This document shows, piece after piece, positions 19,968 to 28,805 of a stretch of 64,000 bases of DNA (its first letter is position 1; each line of letters begins with the position of its first letter). Location: contig DUEV01000006.1 of the NCBI GenBank assembly GCA_011170375.1, forward strand, positions 1-64,000, written 5' to 3'. The notes beneath the pieces were generated by a model. That model saw nothing but the letters and a program-made list of their open reading frames with translations, was not told the origin of the DNA and did no database searches. Origin of the DNA: Dehalococcoidia bacterium. GTDB lineage: Bacteria; Chloroflexota; Dehalococcoidia; Dehalococcoidales; Fen-1064. A program made the position numbers and the translations under genes.

Positions 19968-20489
19968 ATGGTCATTATTGTTACTGGTGCCATAGGTATT
20001 GGTAAGACTACCGTCTGTCAAAAGGTAATTAATATAGCCCGCAGCCAGGACCATAGCTGCGCTGGTATCATCACCTGTAAAACCCAGAACGATGACATCA
20101 CCATTGAGGATATTCAGACTGGTGAAACAAAAATTTTAGCCAGCACGATTAACGTCTACCATGGTCCCCACACAGCGAAGTACTGCTTCGACCCAGAAGG
20201 TATCGACTTCGGGATTCAGGCAGTAGACAGGGGTGCTACTGCAGATATTCTAATGATTGATGAGCTCGGTCATCTTGAGCTTCGTGGAGAGGGATTTGCC
20301 AGGGCAGTTGAGCAGATTACCGCCGGCGAAGTCAAGAACTGCATTCTGGTTATACGAAAGGAATTACTACCTGCTTTTCTGTCTCGGCTGGGTATAGCCA
20401 CAACGGTCTTTGAAACCACTCTTGACAATCGTAACCAGCTACCCGAAGAGATAAGCTTGGCATTAGCCCAAGCAGTTGCGGCGGAATAG
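19968..20489 (+). CDS. THEP1-like nucleoside-triphosphatase (P-loop)
   Basis: TGAIGIGKTT Walker A; LMIDELGHLELRGEGF Walker B. Confidence 0.8.
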   Translation: MVIIVTGAIGIGKTTVCQKVINIARSQDHSCAGIITCKTQNDDITIEDIQTGETKILASTINVYHGPHTAKYCFDPEGIDFGIQAVDRGATADILMIDELGHLELRGEGFARAVEQITAGEVKNCILVIRKELLPAFLSRLGIATTVFETTLDNRNQLPEEISLALAQAVAAE

Positions 20490-20532
20490 AGACCTGGAAA
20501 CTGGGCGATTGTTAAATCAAAGTAAAATCTAG

Positions 20533-20725
20533 TACCCCTGGTGCGACTCGAACGCACGACCGACGGTTTAGGAAGTAGTACTGCGGTTTGACCACGAAAG
20601 CCAGTCAATTCGTGCCTGAGAGACGGTGTATTTTGGCACTATTTTCTTCGGAATAGCGTGTCAACCTCCTGGCCAATTACGGGAGAATTATAGAAATAAT
20701 TCAGAAATAATTCAACCTTTAACAG
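20533..20725 (-). repeat. Island-boundary repeat copy A, starting with the 3' half of tRNA-Arg(CCT)
   Basis: tRNA 3' part 20533-20574 (CTTCCTAAACCGTCGGTCGTGCGTTCGAGTCGCACCAGGGGTA on minus) followed by ~150 bp closely matching 32554-32700. Confidence 0.8.
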
Positions 20726-20803
20726 CGAAAAAAGGCTTGTACAAAATGATACGGAAGACTTAGTTAGCCTCGCTTAGTTAGGGGGTTTATATTAAGTCTG
20801 TAT

Positions 20804-21246
20804 TTACTGTGAATGTCTCGTAGCATATGCGTCGGCATCGAATTTGCGCCTCAATCCTTCAAAACTCATAAACCGGACGTTCCCGAATATGGGCCTTGTT
20901 ACCCACGGCCTATCGTGTTTCCCGAAGCACCACGCCACACCAGCAAACCCGTTAGGGTCTCTTCCATCAAGTTCATATTTGTTATTTAGGTAAAGCGCTT
21001 TCTGGAAAGCTTTTTCAGGTTCGGTACTCCACTCAAGGATTTTCTTGCCCCAATACATTCGCATATAACCGTGCATTTTCCCGGTGTTCACCATTTCTTT
21101 TTGAGCAGCATTCCAATAGTAGTCGTGGGTAACTGCATTTTCCAGGTCTTGCAGCGAATATATATAGGCACGATTATCATTTTTATGCTCTAGAAGCGTT
21201 TTCTTAGCCCACGCTGGAATCCCTTCAAACGAATCATATTTTTGAT
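20804..21246 (-). pseudogene. C-terminal part of class II photolyase split by IS insertion
   Basis: Minus strand [72 protein letters not shown]…; continues the N-terminal part at 23506-24414. Confidence 0.85.
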
Positions 21247-21276
21247 GGTGAGTATACCTTTACTGTATAAAGGAGT

Positions 21277-22026
21277 TTATTTTATATGAACCTTGAGTTG
21301 GTCAAAGGCATAGATAACAGAACCTCTTACCAGACGACAAATACTACCGAGTTCGAGGTCTTCTCTAATGTCGGATGGGGCATTGGCAAAAAATATATGG
21401 ATGGGGGGACTAATATCCACATCCACATTAGATTCGACACGGAGGAATATTGCGCCATTTTCGACAGGGCCTGCGAGGTATTCGACACTTATTCTATCGG
21501 GGCCTGTCCATTTCATGAAGATTTTCTTACCGAGAACTCGTCTGGTGAACAAAAGGTGGCGATGCTTATCGGCGTTGCAGAGCACTTGGAGATACCAGAG
21601 GTATTTCAAGAAGTCATTCTCCCCTGTGTTGTAACAAGGCTGAAGAGAATCGACAATAGATATTACTGTGTTGGACACCCCCTTGAGCTTGCCCCTCTTT
21701 ACTCTTTCGTATTCACCAATAGTGTTAAAGATGGGAAACTCGGTTCGACTTGTGGGTTCATTTCCTTCGGAGAGGACGAGTTGCCAGATAAGATGGTCAA
21801 GGGAGCACCTGAAGTTGTAGAGCATCTCTCCAAGTCGCAATCCGACATCATTGGGGAGGGGAGGTACATCCTCGAAGCCATAGAGTGTATATCCCGTATC
21901 AATGTCTTGCTTTTTTGTGATACCATATATATTAGAGTTGGCGAAGGTGAGCAACTCTCTGCGCAGAGCATCACATTCTTCAGTGGCCCTGTTCAGTTTA
22001 GCAAGAGGGCTTTCAAGGGAGGCCAT
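21277..22026 (-). CDS. HEPN-like passenger protein of the IS
   Basis: MASLESPLAKLNRATEECDALRREL…LGEMLYNFRCSLDHLIWQLV…NADKHRHLLF; R-x4-H in an LxNxRxxLDHLxW context. Confidence 0.6.
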   Translation of the reverse strand: MASLESPLAKLNRATEECDALRRELLTFANSNIYGITKKQDIDTGYTLYGFEDVPPLPNDVGLRLGEMLYNFRCSLDHLIWQLVLSEGNEPTSRTEFPIFNTIGEYERVKRGKLKGVSNTVISIVDSLQPCYNTGENDFLKYLWYLQVLCNADKHRHLLFTRRVLGKKIFMKWTGPDRISVEYLAGPVENGAIFLRVESNVDVDISPPIHIFFANAPSDIREDLELGSICRLVRGSVIYAFDQLKVHIK

Positions 22027-22027
22027 A

Positions 22028-22153
22028 GTGACACGCTCCAAGAAAACTCAGAAGACTCCAAAGGGTTACGAGATACCCATACCGGCAAAGGAGGAGTTCG
22101 AGCGCAATCTGAAGAAGGTCGCCAAGTCATCGCCTAAGCGTCCTGAGAAGTAA
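22028..22153 (+). CDS. Small basic protein (41 aa), GTG start, divergent from the HEPN-like gene
   Basis: RBS gggagg; VTRSKKTQKTPKGYEIPIPAKEEFERNLKKVAKSSPKRPEK*. Confidence 0.5.
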   Translation: MTRSKKTQKTPKGYEIPIPAKEEFERNLKKVAKSSPKRPEK

Positions 22154-23059
22154 AGTCTCAAACATCGCTCGGCCTCCGTTCCTGTGATTATAACGCCATG
22201 CGTACTCATTAAGATACCCTTGAAGGTACTTGGCTGAGACAGCATGATAGACTCCCCCGATACCTCTTTTAACCAGTGACCAGAATCCCTCTATGGTGTT
22301 TACATGGACATCCCCACTTACATAGACTCTCTCAGAGTGTTGGATATGGTCATGATTGTAACCATGTTTACCTAGTGTATTGTAGGATTTCAGTTCATCG
22401 GTATATACAGTGGAAGCAGGTATAATGCGCTGGACAACATGGGGCAGTAAAGTAGACCTTTTAACATTCGGTACTGTCATGGCTATTACCCTACCTGCTC
22501 TCTCTGCCATGCCGAATACAGGAACCTTGTGGGATTGCGAATCTGGTCGTCCTCGCTTAGTTCCACGCCTTCTCCCGCCAATGTAGGTTTCATCTGCTTC
22601 AACTGTACCTGCTAGAGGCTCTTTATCCTGTTCCATAAGTTCATTACGGATTTCCCTTGCTATGCGCCAAGCTGTTTTATATGTTACTCCAATCTCTCGT
22701 TCTAACTGTTTGGCGGAGATACCACAACGAGTGCTGGTCATAAGATACATGGCATAAAACCACAGATGTAATGAAGTAGATGACTTGTGGAATATTGTTC
22801 CAGCAGTAGGATGAAGGTGATAACCGCAAGCGTTACAAGTCCATGATTGTCGTTGCTGTGATGTCTGATAACGCTTGAATACTCGCTCCTGTTCGCACTT
22901 AGGACAATATGCGTGTTCCCCATCAGGTGAATAGCGATTATGCCACAGCCATTCAAGGCAAGTGGCATCATCGGGAAACTCTCGCATAAACTCCATGAGG
23001 GAATACTGTGAGTCAGATGATTTTGCTCTTTTTGGTTTATTTCTATTAACTGGTGGCAT
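22127..23059 (-). CDS. IS1595 (ISXO2-like) family transposase
   Basis: N-terminal zinc ribbon CPKCEQ…CNACGYHLHPTAGTIFHKSSTSLHLWFYAMYLM; VEADETYIGGRRRG; VHVNTIEGFWSLVKRGIGGVYHAVS…YLNEYAWRYNHR. Confidence 0.93.
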   Translation of the reverse strand: MPPVNRNKPKRAKSSDSQYSLMEFMREFPDDATCLEWLWHNRYSPDGEHAYCPKCEQERVFKRYQTSQQRQSWTCNACGYHLHPTAGTIFHKSSTSLHLWFYAMYLMTSTRCGISAKQLEREIGVTYKTAWRIAREIRNELMEQDKEPLAGTVEADETYIGGRRRGTKRGRPDSQSHKVPVFGMAERAGRVIAMTVPNVKRSTLLPHVVQRIIPASTVYTDELKSYNTLGKHGYNHDHIQHSERVYVSGDVHVNTIEGFWSLVKRGIGGVYHAVSAKYLQGYLNEYAWRYNHRNGGRAMFETLLLRTLRR

Positions 23060-23087
23060 TGGAGTCTCCTTATGAATGATTTTGAAG

Positions 23088-23336
23088 TTACTTTTGCAGG
23101 TCACAGACATATTGACGAATCTTTTCTGGATAGGCTTGGGTGTCTGATAAGACTAATAGAGCAAACCAATAACGTTCCTGGCCAATTTCCTTGCCAATAC
23201 TACCCCCTGCATAAAACAGTTCACCGCCTAAATCACCAAATTGACTCAGGGGAAGTTCGTGATTCATGATTTTATGTTCAAGTATCTGCAATTGTGAGAC
23301 CAAATTCTCTCTTATCTGCTTATCAGTCATTGCCAT
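23088..23336 (-). CDS. Small IS-borne hypothetical protein (82 aa)
   Basis: RBS aggtg; MAMTDKQIRENLVSQLQILEHKIMNHELPLSQFGDLGGELFYAGGSIGKEIGQERYWFALLVLSDTQAYPEKIRQYVCDLQK. Confidence 0.6.
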   Translation of the reverse strand: MAMTDKQIRENLVSQLQILEHKIMNHELPLSQFGDLGGELFYAGGSIGKEIGQERYWFALLVLSDTQAYPEKIRQYVCDLQK

Positions 23337-23352
23337 AGATATCACCTCTGGC

Positions 23353-23450
23353 GGGGATGGTCGATTCCCGATTACGGGCCTGCCAGCCACACGGGACGGG
23401 GAGAATTAAAGGTTGGCTTTAACCTAGCAGGCTTTCCCGTGACCATCCCC
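23353..23450 (-). ncRNA. Candidate structured 5' leader RNA inside the IS
   Basis: Perfect 10-bp outer stem GGGGATGGTC…GACCATCCCC closing just before the RBS; internal CACGGGA/TCCCGTG (7 bp), GCCTGC/GCAGGC (6 bp, interleaved), AGGTT-AAAGCC-AACCT hairpin. Confidence 0.5.
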
Positions 23451-23464
23451 ATGTTCATACCGTG

Positions 23465-23493
23465 AGTATAGCACAAAATACTTATACAGTCAA
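23465..23493 (-). promoter_or_regulatory. Sigma-70-like promoter in the IS terminal region
   Basis: Minus strand TTGACT-N17-TATACT; the -35 lies in the terminal inverted repeat. Confidence 0.65.
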
Positions 23494-23505
23494 GGGATAA
23501 TTACC

Positions 23506-24414
23506 TTTTTGATTGTAGTAGACATAGTTGATCGACAATTCTCTTCTTACAATGAGCTCTTCCAAATAAGCGTCATTTGCACCGTTACCTGATTTCATCA
23601 CTTCAAGGGCGATTTCAAGTGGTGAAACCTGCCCGAAATGGAGATAAGGGCTCATATTGGAAAGGCCATCTTCATTTGGATCATTTCGCAAATCACCATA
23701 ACTGCCTAGTTTCTCACTAATGAACTCCCTAAGCCGTTTTTTCGCTTCTGAAGTACCTCCATGGAAACTGGCGACAGGTTTGACGGAGTGGTCAATATTC
23801 AGTGCTGATACGACTTTAGTTGTGTGTGAAATATCATGACTTTCAAATTCAAGCCGTGATGAATCAATTCTTGGCGTTTCCTCTGATAAAGGAACGAGAT
23901 ATTTATATAGCATACGTACGATTTTACGTCTTAACGTGGCCGCAGAATATTCCTCCTTATTTGAAGCTATCTCTATAGGAACCACAACATCACTCTCTAC
24001 CTGTAATAATGGGCAATCAATACGTTCAGCAACATATTTGCGCCATCGCTTCTGTATTTTCAGATAGCCCCGGTCGCACACGACAATCGACGCATTCTTG
24101 GCAAACTTCACAGCTCCTATCTCTGGAGAAACTTGTTCGATTACACAACCTATGCCTCTTGAATTAAAAGCTTGCTGGACTTCTTTCAAACCCTCAATCA
24201 TGAAAAAATAATGTCGTTCATTTGCTTCGGGAAACTCATCAGTAAGACCAAAATAGACTATGAGAGGCAGCTTCCTCTGGTTCGCCTGTTCTATAGCAAA
24301 TTCTAGTGCGTGATTATATTCTACACGCTGGGATGCCTGCATCCAGTAAAGGACATGCTTCCCTTCAGTCGGATACTTTCTATTGAGTGGCTTAATTCTT
24401 GTCTCATCAATCAT
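23506..24414 (-). pseudogene. phr: N-terminal part of class II deoxyribodipyrimidine photolyase, interrupted by the IS
   Basis: MIDETRIKPLNRKYPTEGKHVLYWMQASQRVEYNHALEFAIEQANQ…LEELIVRRELSINYVYYNQK then IS sequence (GNYPLTV*). Confidence 0.88.
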
Positions 24415-24547
24415 TTATAAACCAACAAGTATTATTATGTAGTTATAGTATAATAATTGTGCTAGCCTTGCTAGTTTGAGGCATTCCAGGACGAGTAGTA
24501 GAATAATTGATGAGCTGTTTCATAGTTTTGGAAGTTAATAGATAACA

Positions 24548-24982
24548 ATGACCCAGGCCGAGGAGTTATTAGAAGAAGTATTAAATACGCAATACTTCGC
24601 CGTGTTAAGTACACTGGCTGAGGGCTTGCCTTATAGTAACCTGGTTTCTTTCGCCGTAACCGAAGATCTGAGATCACTGGTCTTTGTTACCAACCGGAAT
24701 ACCCGTAAATATAGAAACATACAGGAAAATGGAAGTATTTCATTGTTGATTGACAATAGAACGAACCAACCTTCCGATGTTTCGCGTGCAATTGCGATAA
24801 CGGCAATCGGCACTTCCTGTGAAGAAATAGCGAATAAAGACCGCCTTCAAGATATTTTTCTTTCTAGACATCCACATCTGAAACAATTTGTCAATGCCGC
24901 AGACAATGCCATCATGCTGGTGACTGTACATGAATATATCATAGCCGGCTTCGATAAGACACAGCGCATTGTTATTACTTAA
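24548..24982 (+). CDS. Pyridoxamine 5'-phosphate oxidase-like protein
   Basis: MTQAEELLEEVLNTQYFAVLSTLAEGLPYSNLVSFAVTEDLRSLVFVTNRNTRKYRNIQEN. Confidence 0.75.
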   Translation: MTQAEELLEEVLNTQYFAVLSTLAEGLPYSNLVSFAVTEDLRSLVFVTNRNTRKYRNIQENGSISLLIDNRTNQPSDVSRAIAITAIGTSCEEIANKDRLQDIFLSRHPHLKQFVNAADNAIMLVTVHEYIIAGFDKTQRIVIT

Positions 24983-25220
24983 TAGTATTCACCTAATTTT
25001 CTGCCAGTATTCATAATACTGATACATATCCTACGCCTGATTTGACATATGATAGAGATACAAAGTTATACTGAACATAATTAAAGGATGTGTGCACCAT
25101 AATCTTAGAATATACGAGGCGATAAAAAATCTCGGACATAAAGGTTGTCGATCGATTTCTTGAATGGAAAAACCGTCGTAATGGCGAAAGATTAAGGTTC
25201 TAATATGGGGAGGCAAGGAA

Positions 25221-26291
25221 ATGCAATTATCTTCTCTAAATAACTCCACAAGTGTGATTACTCTTAGTGCTTTTCTCAATACCGAAATCGAAGAACTTCT
25301 TTTTACGCATCTTAGAGAGGTTTTACAAAGTGAAAAAGACAGAGTTATTCTGGATTTTCGTCCAGTAGATCACATGAACAGCGCTGGTGTCAGCGCCCTG
25401 GTTAAACTCGCTGCTATGGCAAAGCAGAATAGAGCAAAACTCTTTGCATACGGGCTCAATAAGCGCTATGGCGAGATACTGGCTTTGACCGGTCTGTATG
25501 AAGGTATTCAGGTACTTGACAGCGTTCATGAAGCGGTAGAGCCGCTGTCCCGGGCTAAGCTTGCTGAGCTCGAGAAGATGGATTTCAAAGCTGGTAGGCA
25601 ATCTGATGCTGGCTGGGCACCGGAGGTGCCCAGGATCAAGGTTGCGGAGAAACCTGAAGGCGCCTTTGCTAAAAATATGGACGGCCGCAGGATTATCGGT
25701 CAGTTTCAGGGATTTGGTCCGATGTGGGAGAAAACCTATTGGCTTAATATTAAAAAAGCAGGGATAAAGAAGGAAGATATAGTTCTGGCTATGCAGGAAC
25801 ACTTCGTAGAGTTTCAGCCATCGAAAAACTCATTCTATCCGACAAACAAGGGGATTGCTCCGGGGGAGATAATATTTATTGATTCTAGGACCCCAGGCGG
25901 CATCGTCAGTACCGGCGTCATGGTACTGTACGTGGATGATAGAAGCTTTACCTTTATCACCCCACAGGGCCACCCGGAAGCTGGCTGGGTTACCTTTAGC
26001 ATCGATGAGTCGGAAGATTCGATTTATGTTCAGATACAGGGGCTCGCTCGTGCATCCGATCCCTTTTTCGAGATCGCCTTTAAAATCGCCGGCTCGAAGT
26101 TCCAGGAGACAATTTGGAAACATGTATTATCATCACTAGCTAAATATCTAGGTGTTGAAGAAAATGTACAGATGAAGAAGTACTGTATCGCCACTGATTT
26201 GCAATGGAGTAAAGTAAACAACATATGGTATAACTCGCAGATAAGGTCATTACCTCTGAATATAGCGACTTTATTTAAACGGAGCCGTTGA
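25221..26291 (+). CDS. STAS-domain protein fused to a DUF1990-like/unknown C-terminal domain
   Basis: VILDFRPVDHMNSAGVSALVKLAAMAKQNRAKLFAYGL (STAS); C-terminal GVMVLYVDDRSFTFITPQGHPEAGWVTFS. Confidence 0.7.
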   Translation: MQLSSLNNSTSVITLSAFLNTEIEELLFTHLREVLQSEKDRVILDFRPVDHMNSAGVSALVKLAAMAKQNRAKLFAYGLNKRYGEILALTGLYEGIQVLDSVHEAVEPLSRAKLAELEKMDFKAGRQSDAGWAPEVPRIKVAEKPEGAFAKNMDGRRIIGQFQGFGPMWEKTYWLNIKKAGIKKEDIVLAMQEHFVEFQPSKNSFYPTNKGIAPGEIIFIDSRTPGGIVSTGVMVLYVDDRSFTFITPQGHPEAGWVTFSIDESEDSIYVQIQGLARASDPFFEIAFKIAGSKFQETIWKHVLSSLAKYLGVEENVQMKKYCIATDLQWSKVNNIWYNSQIRSLPLNIATLFKRSR

Positions 26292-26292
26292 A

Positions 26293-27720
26293 TTGGCCAG
26301 GGATAAAAAAGAAGCAATCGTGGTCGGCTCGGGTCCCAACGGTCTGGCAGCAGCCATCACCCTGGCGCAGGCTGGTCTAGAGGTAACCGTTTATGAGAAG
26401 CACGAGATAATCGGTGGAGGCTGCCGTTCCCTGGAGTTGATACAAAAGGGGTATATCCACGACGTGTGCTCCACGGTTCATCTACAGGCAAAACTGTCAC
26501 CATTTTTCCGAAAATTGCCACTGGAAGAGTTCGGACTGAGGTGGGTTACACCCACCTTTGCCCTAGCCAACCCCTTTGATGATGGCACGGCGGCAGTTGT
26601 ATCCCAGTCTATGTCTGAAACGATGGCAACCCTGGATGGTATCGATGAGAAGACGTATGCAAAACTAATGTCCCCGTTAGTGAATAAATCACAAGAACTT
26701 ATGGATGAAATCATGCGATTCCCTAGCATCCCCTGGCAACACCCGCTCATAATGTTGAATTTCGGCAGAAGAGCTTTGACTTCTACTACCAAGCTTGCCC
26801 GAAGCCTTTTTAGAGGAAAGCGGGCTAGAGCATTGATTGCTGGCATGGGAGCTCATTCAGGGATGGATCTTGATCAGAGAGGCAGTTTCGCGTCAGGTTT
26901 TTTAATGAGCATAACGGCCCACGCTGACGGCTGGCCCTTCCCAGAGGGCGGCTCACAGAAAACCGTCAACGCCTTGGCGGGTTATCTAACCAAATTGGGT
27001 GGCAAAATCATCACTGGCTATGAAGTCAAATGCCTGGAGCAGTTGCCGCCCCACGACGTGGTCTTATTGGATATAACCCCCCGGCAATTCCTTCAAATGG
27101 CTGAAAACAGATTGCCCTACGCTTATGCCAACAAGATAAGACAGTATAAATACGGATGCGGCGCGTTCAAGTGCGATTGGATTTTAAGCGGACCTGTTCC
27201 CTGGAAAGCCAAAGAATGTTACAAGGCGAACACCGTGCATATTGGTGGTTATCTTGAAGAAATTGCCACCGCCGAACGAGAGGTAAGCCAGCAGAAGCAC
27301 CCAGAGAATCCCTTTGTTATTCTAACCCAGCCGAGCCTCTTCGACCATACTCGGGCAAGCGGTGACGGACATATCGTTTACGGGTACTGCCATGTACCTA
27401 ATGGCTCTACTATTGATATGACAGAGCGAATCGAATCCCAGATAGAGCGTTTTGCTCCTGGCTTTAGGGATATGATAATCGGCCGGCATACCATGTCCAC
27501 TGTAGACTTAGAGAGGTACAATCCCAACTGTGTAGGGGGCGATTTTCTGGGCGGGGCACAAAGCCTAAAGAAATTGGTTCTGCCCCTATTATCCTATGAA
27601 ACACCAATTGAAAATACTTTCCTTTGTTCCAGTTCGACACCCCCAAGTCCTGGTGTCCATGGTATGTGCGGTTTTCGTGCCGCACAGACGGCAATAAGAA
27701 AACTAGTGACCTCTCACTAA
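26293..27720 (+). CDS. Phytoene-dehydrogenase-like FAD/NAD(P) oxidoreductase
   Basis: VVGSGPNGLAAAITLAQAGLEVTVYEKHEIIGGGCRS; C-terminal PPSPGVHGMCGFRAAQTA. Confidence 0.85.
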   Translation: MARDKKEAIVVGSGPNGLAAAITLAQAGLEVTVYEKHEIIGGGCRSLELIQKGYIHDVCSTVHLQAKLSPFFRKLPLEEFGLRWVTPTFALANPFDDGTAAVVSQSMSETMATLDGIDEKTYAKLMSPLVNKSQELMDEIMRFPSIPWQHPLIMLNFGRRALTSTTKLARSLFRGKRARALIAGMGAHSGMDLDQRGSFASGFLMSITAHADGWPFPEGGSQKTVNALAGYLTKLGGKIITGYEVKCLEQLPPHDVVLLDITPRQFLQMAENRLPYAYANKIRQYKYGCGAFKCDWILSGPVPWKAKECYKANTVHIGGYLEEIATAEREVSQQKHPENPFVILTQPSLFDHTRASGDGHIVYGYCHVPNGSTIDMTERIESQIERFAPGFRDMIIGRHTMSTVDLERYNPNCVGGDFLGGAQSLKKLVLPLLSYETPIENTFLCSSSTPPSPGVHGMCGFRAAQTAIRKLVTSH

Positions 27721-27808
27721 TCATTGTACCATTATTTCAAATCCTGTAGTATATCTTTTCAAGAACAATTCCAAGATTGTAATACTGAACAGGTTATAGA
27801 AATCGAAA

Positions 27809-28792
27809 ATGTTAGCTGCAGTAACCGGAGCCGCCGGACATCTGGGAGCGAATTTGGTTCGTGCTCTAATAAACAAAGATTGGCGAGTTAGAGCTGTTGT
27901 CCATCATGATACGAAAGCTCTCGAGGGACTTAATGTTGAACGTGTTTCAGGAGACGTCCTTGAGGAAGAATCTCTAAAGAGTGCATTTGACGGTGTTGAC
28001 GTGGTCTTTCATCTTGCTGGACGAATATCGATTGTGAGTTGGGATAGCCAGATAGTCGAAGCTGTCAATATTGACGGTGTACGCAACGTAGTAAATGCTT
28101 GTAAAACCATTGGAGTAAAACGGCTGGTACATACGAGTTCCTTTCATGCTCATAAACAGGAGCCACTTGATGAACCACTCGACGAATCACGCCCGCTTAT
28201 AGAGTCAGGTAATTACCCTCCTTATAATTACTCCAAAGCTGCAGGAGAAAGAATCGTACGGGCAGCAATCGAGCAGGGTCTCGATGCAGTTATCATAAAT
28301 CCGGGAGGCATGCTGGGCCCCAACGATTACAAACCTTCTCATTTTGGCACAACAATTTTATCCATAGCAAAGGGTAGATTACCGGCCTTAGTCAATGCTG
28401 GATTGTGCTGGGTAGATATTCGGGATGTTGCTGAGGGCATGATAACTGCCTGCGAACATGCTGAAGCCGGGTCAAAGTATATATTGAGCGGTAACTGGGT
28501 ATCACTGGTCAATATAGCTCAACAAGTAACCACTATGATTGGCGTTAGACCACCTCCAGTGGTATTACCCATGTGGATAGCCAAATCCAGTGCGCCTTTA
28601 GCAACATTCCTCGACCGAATAAGAGGTAAGCAATCCCTGTTTACTCCAATTGCCATGAAGGAACTCGAGAGCAATCCTAACATTAGTTACGCCAAGGCTA
28701 ATAGAGAACTGGGTTATGAGCCCCGACCATTGGAGCAAACCTTGTCTGACACCGTAGACTGGTTCCAGCGAAACGGATTTCTAACTACATGA
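27809..28792 (+). CDS. NAD-dependent epimerase / 3-beta-HSD-like short-chain dehydrogenase
   Basis: VTGAAGHLGANLVRALINKDWRVRAVVH…VDVVFHLAGRISI…YNYSKAAGE. Confidence 0.85.
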   Translation: MLAAVTGAAGHLGANLVRALINKDWRVRAVVHHDTKALEGLNVERVSGDVLEEESLKSAFDGVDVVFHLAGRISIVSWDSQIVEAVNIDGVRNVVNACKTIGVKRLVHTSSFHAHKQEPLDEPLDESRPLIESGNYPPYNYSKAAGERIVRAAIEQGLDAVIINPGGMLGPNDYKPSHFGTTILSIAKGRLPALVNAGLCWVDIRDVAEGMITACEHAEAGSKYILSGNWVSLVNIAQQVTTMIGVRPPPVVLPMWIAKSSAPLATFLDRIRGKQSLFTPIAMKELESNPNISYAKANRELGYEPRPLEQTLSDTVDWFQRNGFLTT

Positions 28793-28805
28793 TATTGATA
28801 AAACA

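Larger units (their letters stand above)
21247..23505 (-). mobile_element. Complete IS1595/ISXO2-like insertion sequence with passenger genes
   Basis: 8-bp direct repeats tttttgat at 21239-21246 and 23506-23513; imperfect terminal inverted repeats GGTGAGTATACCTTTACTGTATAA / GGTAATTATCCCTTGACTGTATAA; transposase inside. Confidence 0.93.

Noticed and set aside
21286-22137. Plus-strand 283-aa ORF inside the IS, with a plausible RBS
   Set aside because: It is antisense to the HEPN-like gene, whose residues (LxNxRxxLDHLxW, NADKHR) look like real protein; the plus frame has low-complexity composition. Only the 41-aa GTG ORF at its 3' end (a different frame) looked credible
23353-23450. HDV-like self-cleaving ribozyme
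   Set aside because: Helix order is reminiscent (two interleaved helices around a hairpin), but no P4 or catalytic C junction is evident and the 5' nucleotide is not G; reported only as an unassigned structured leader
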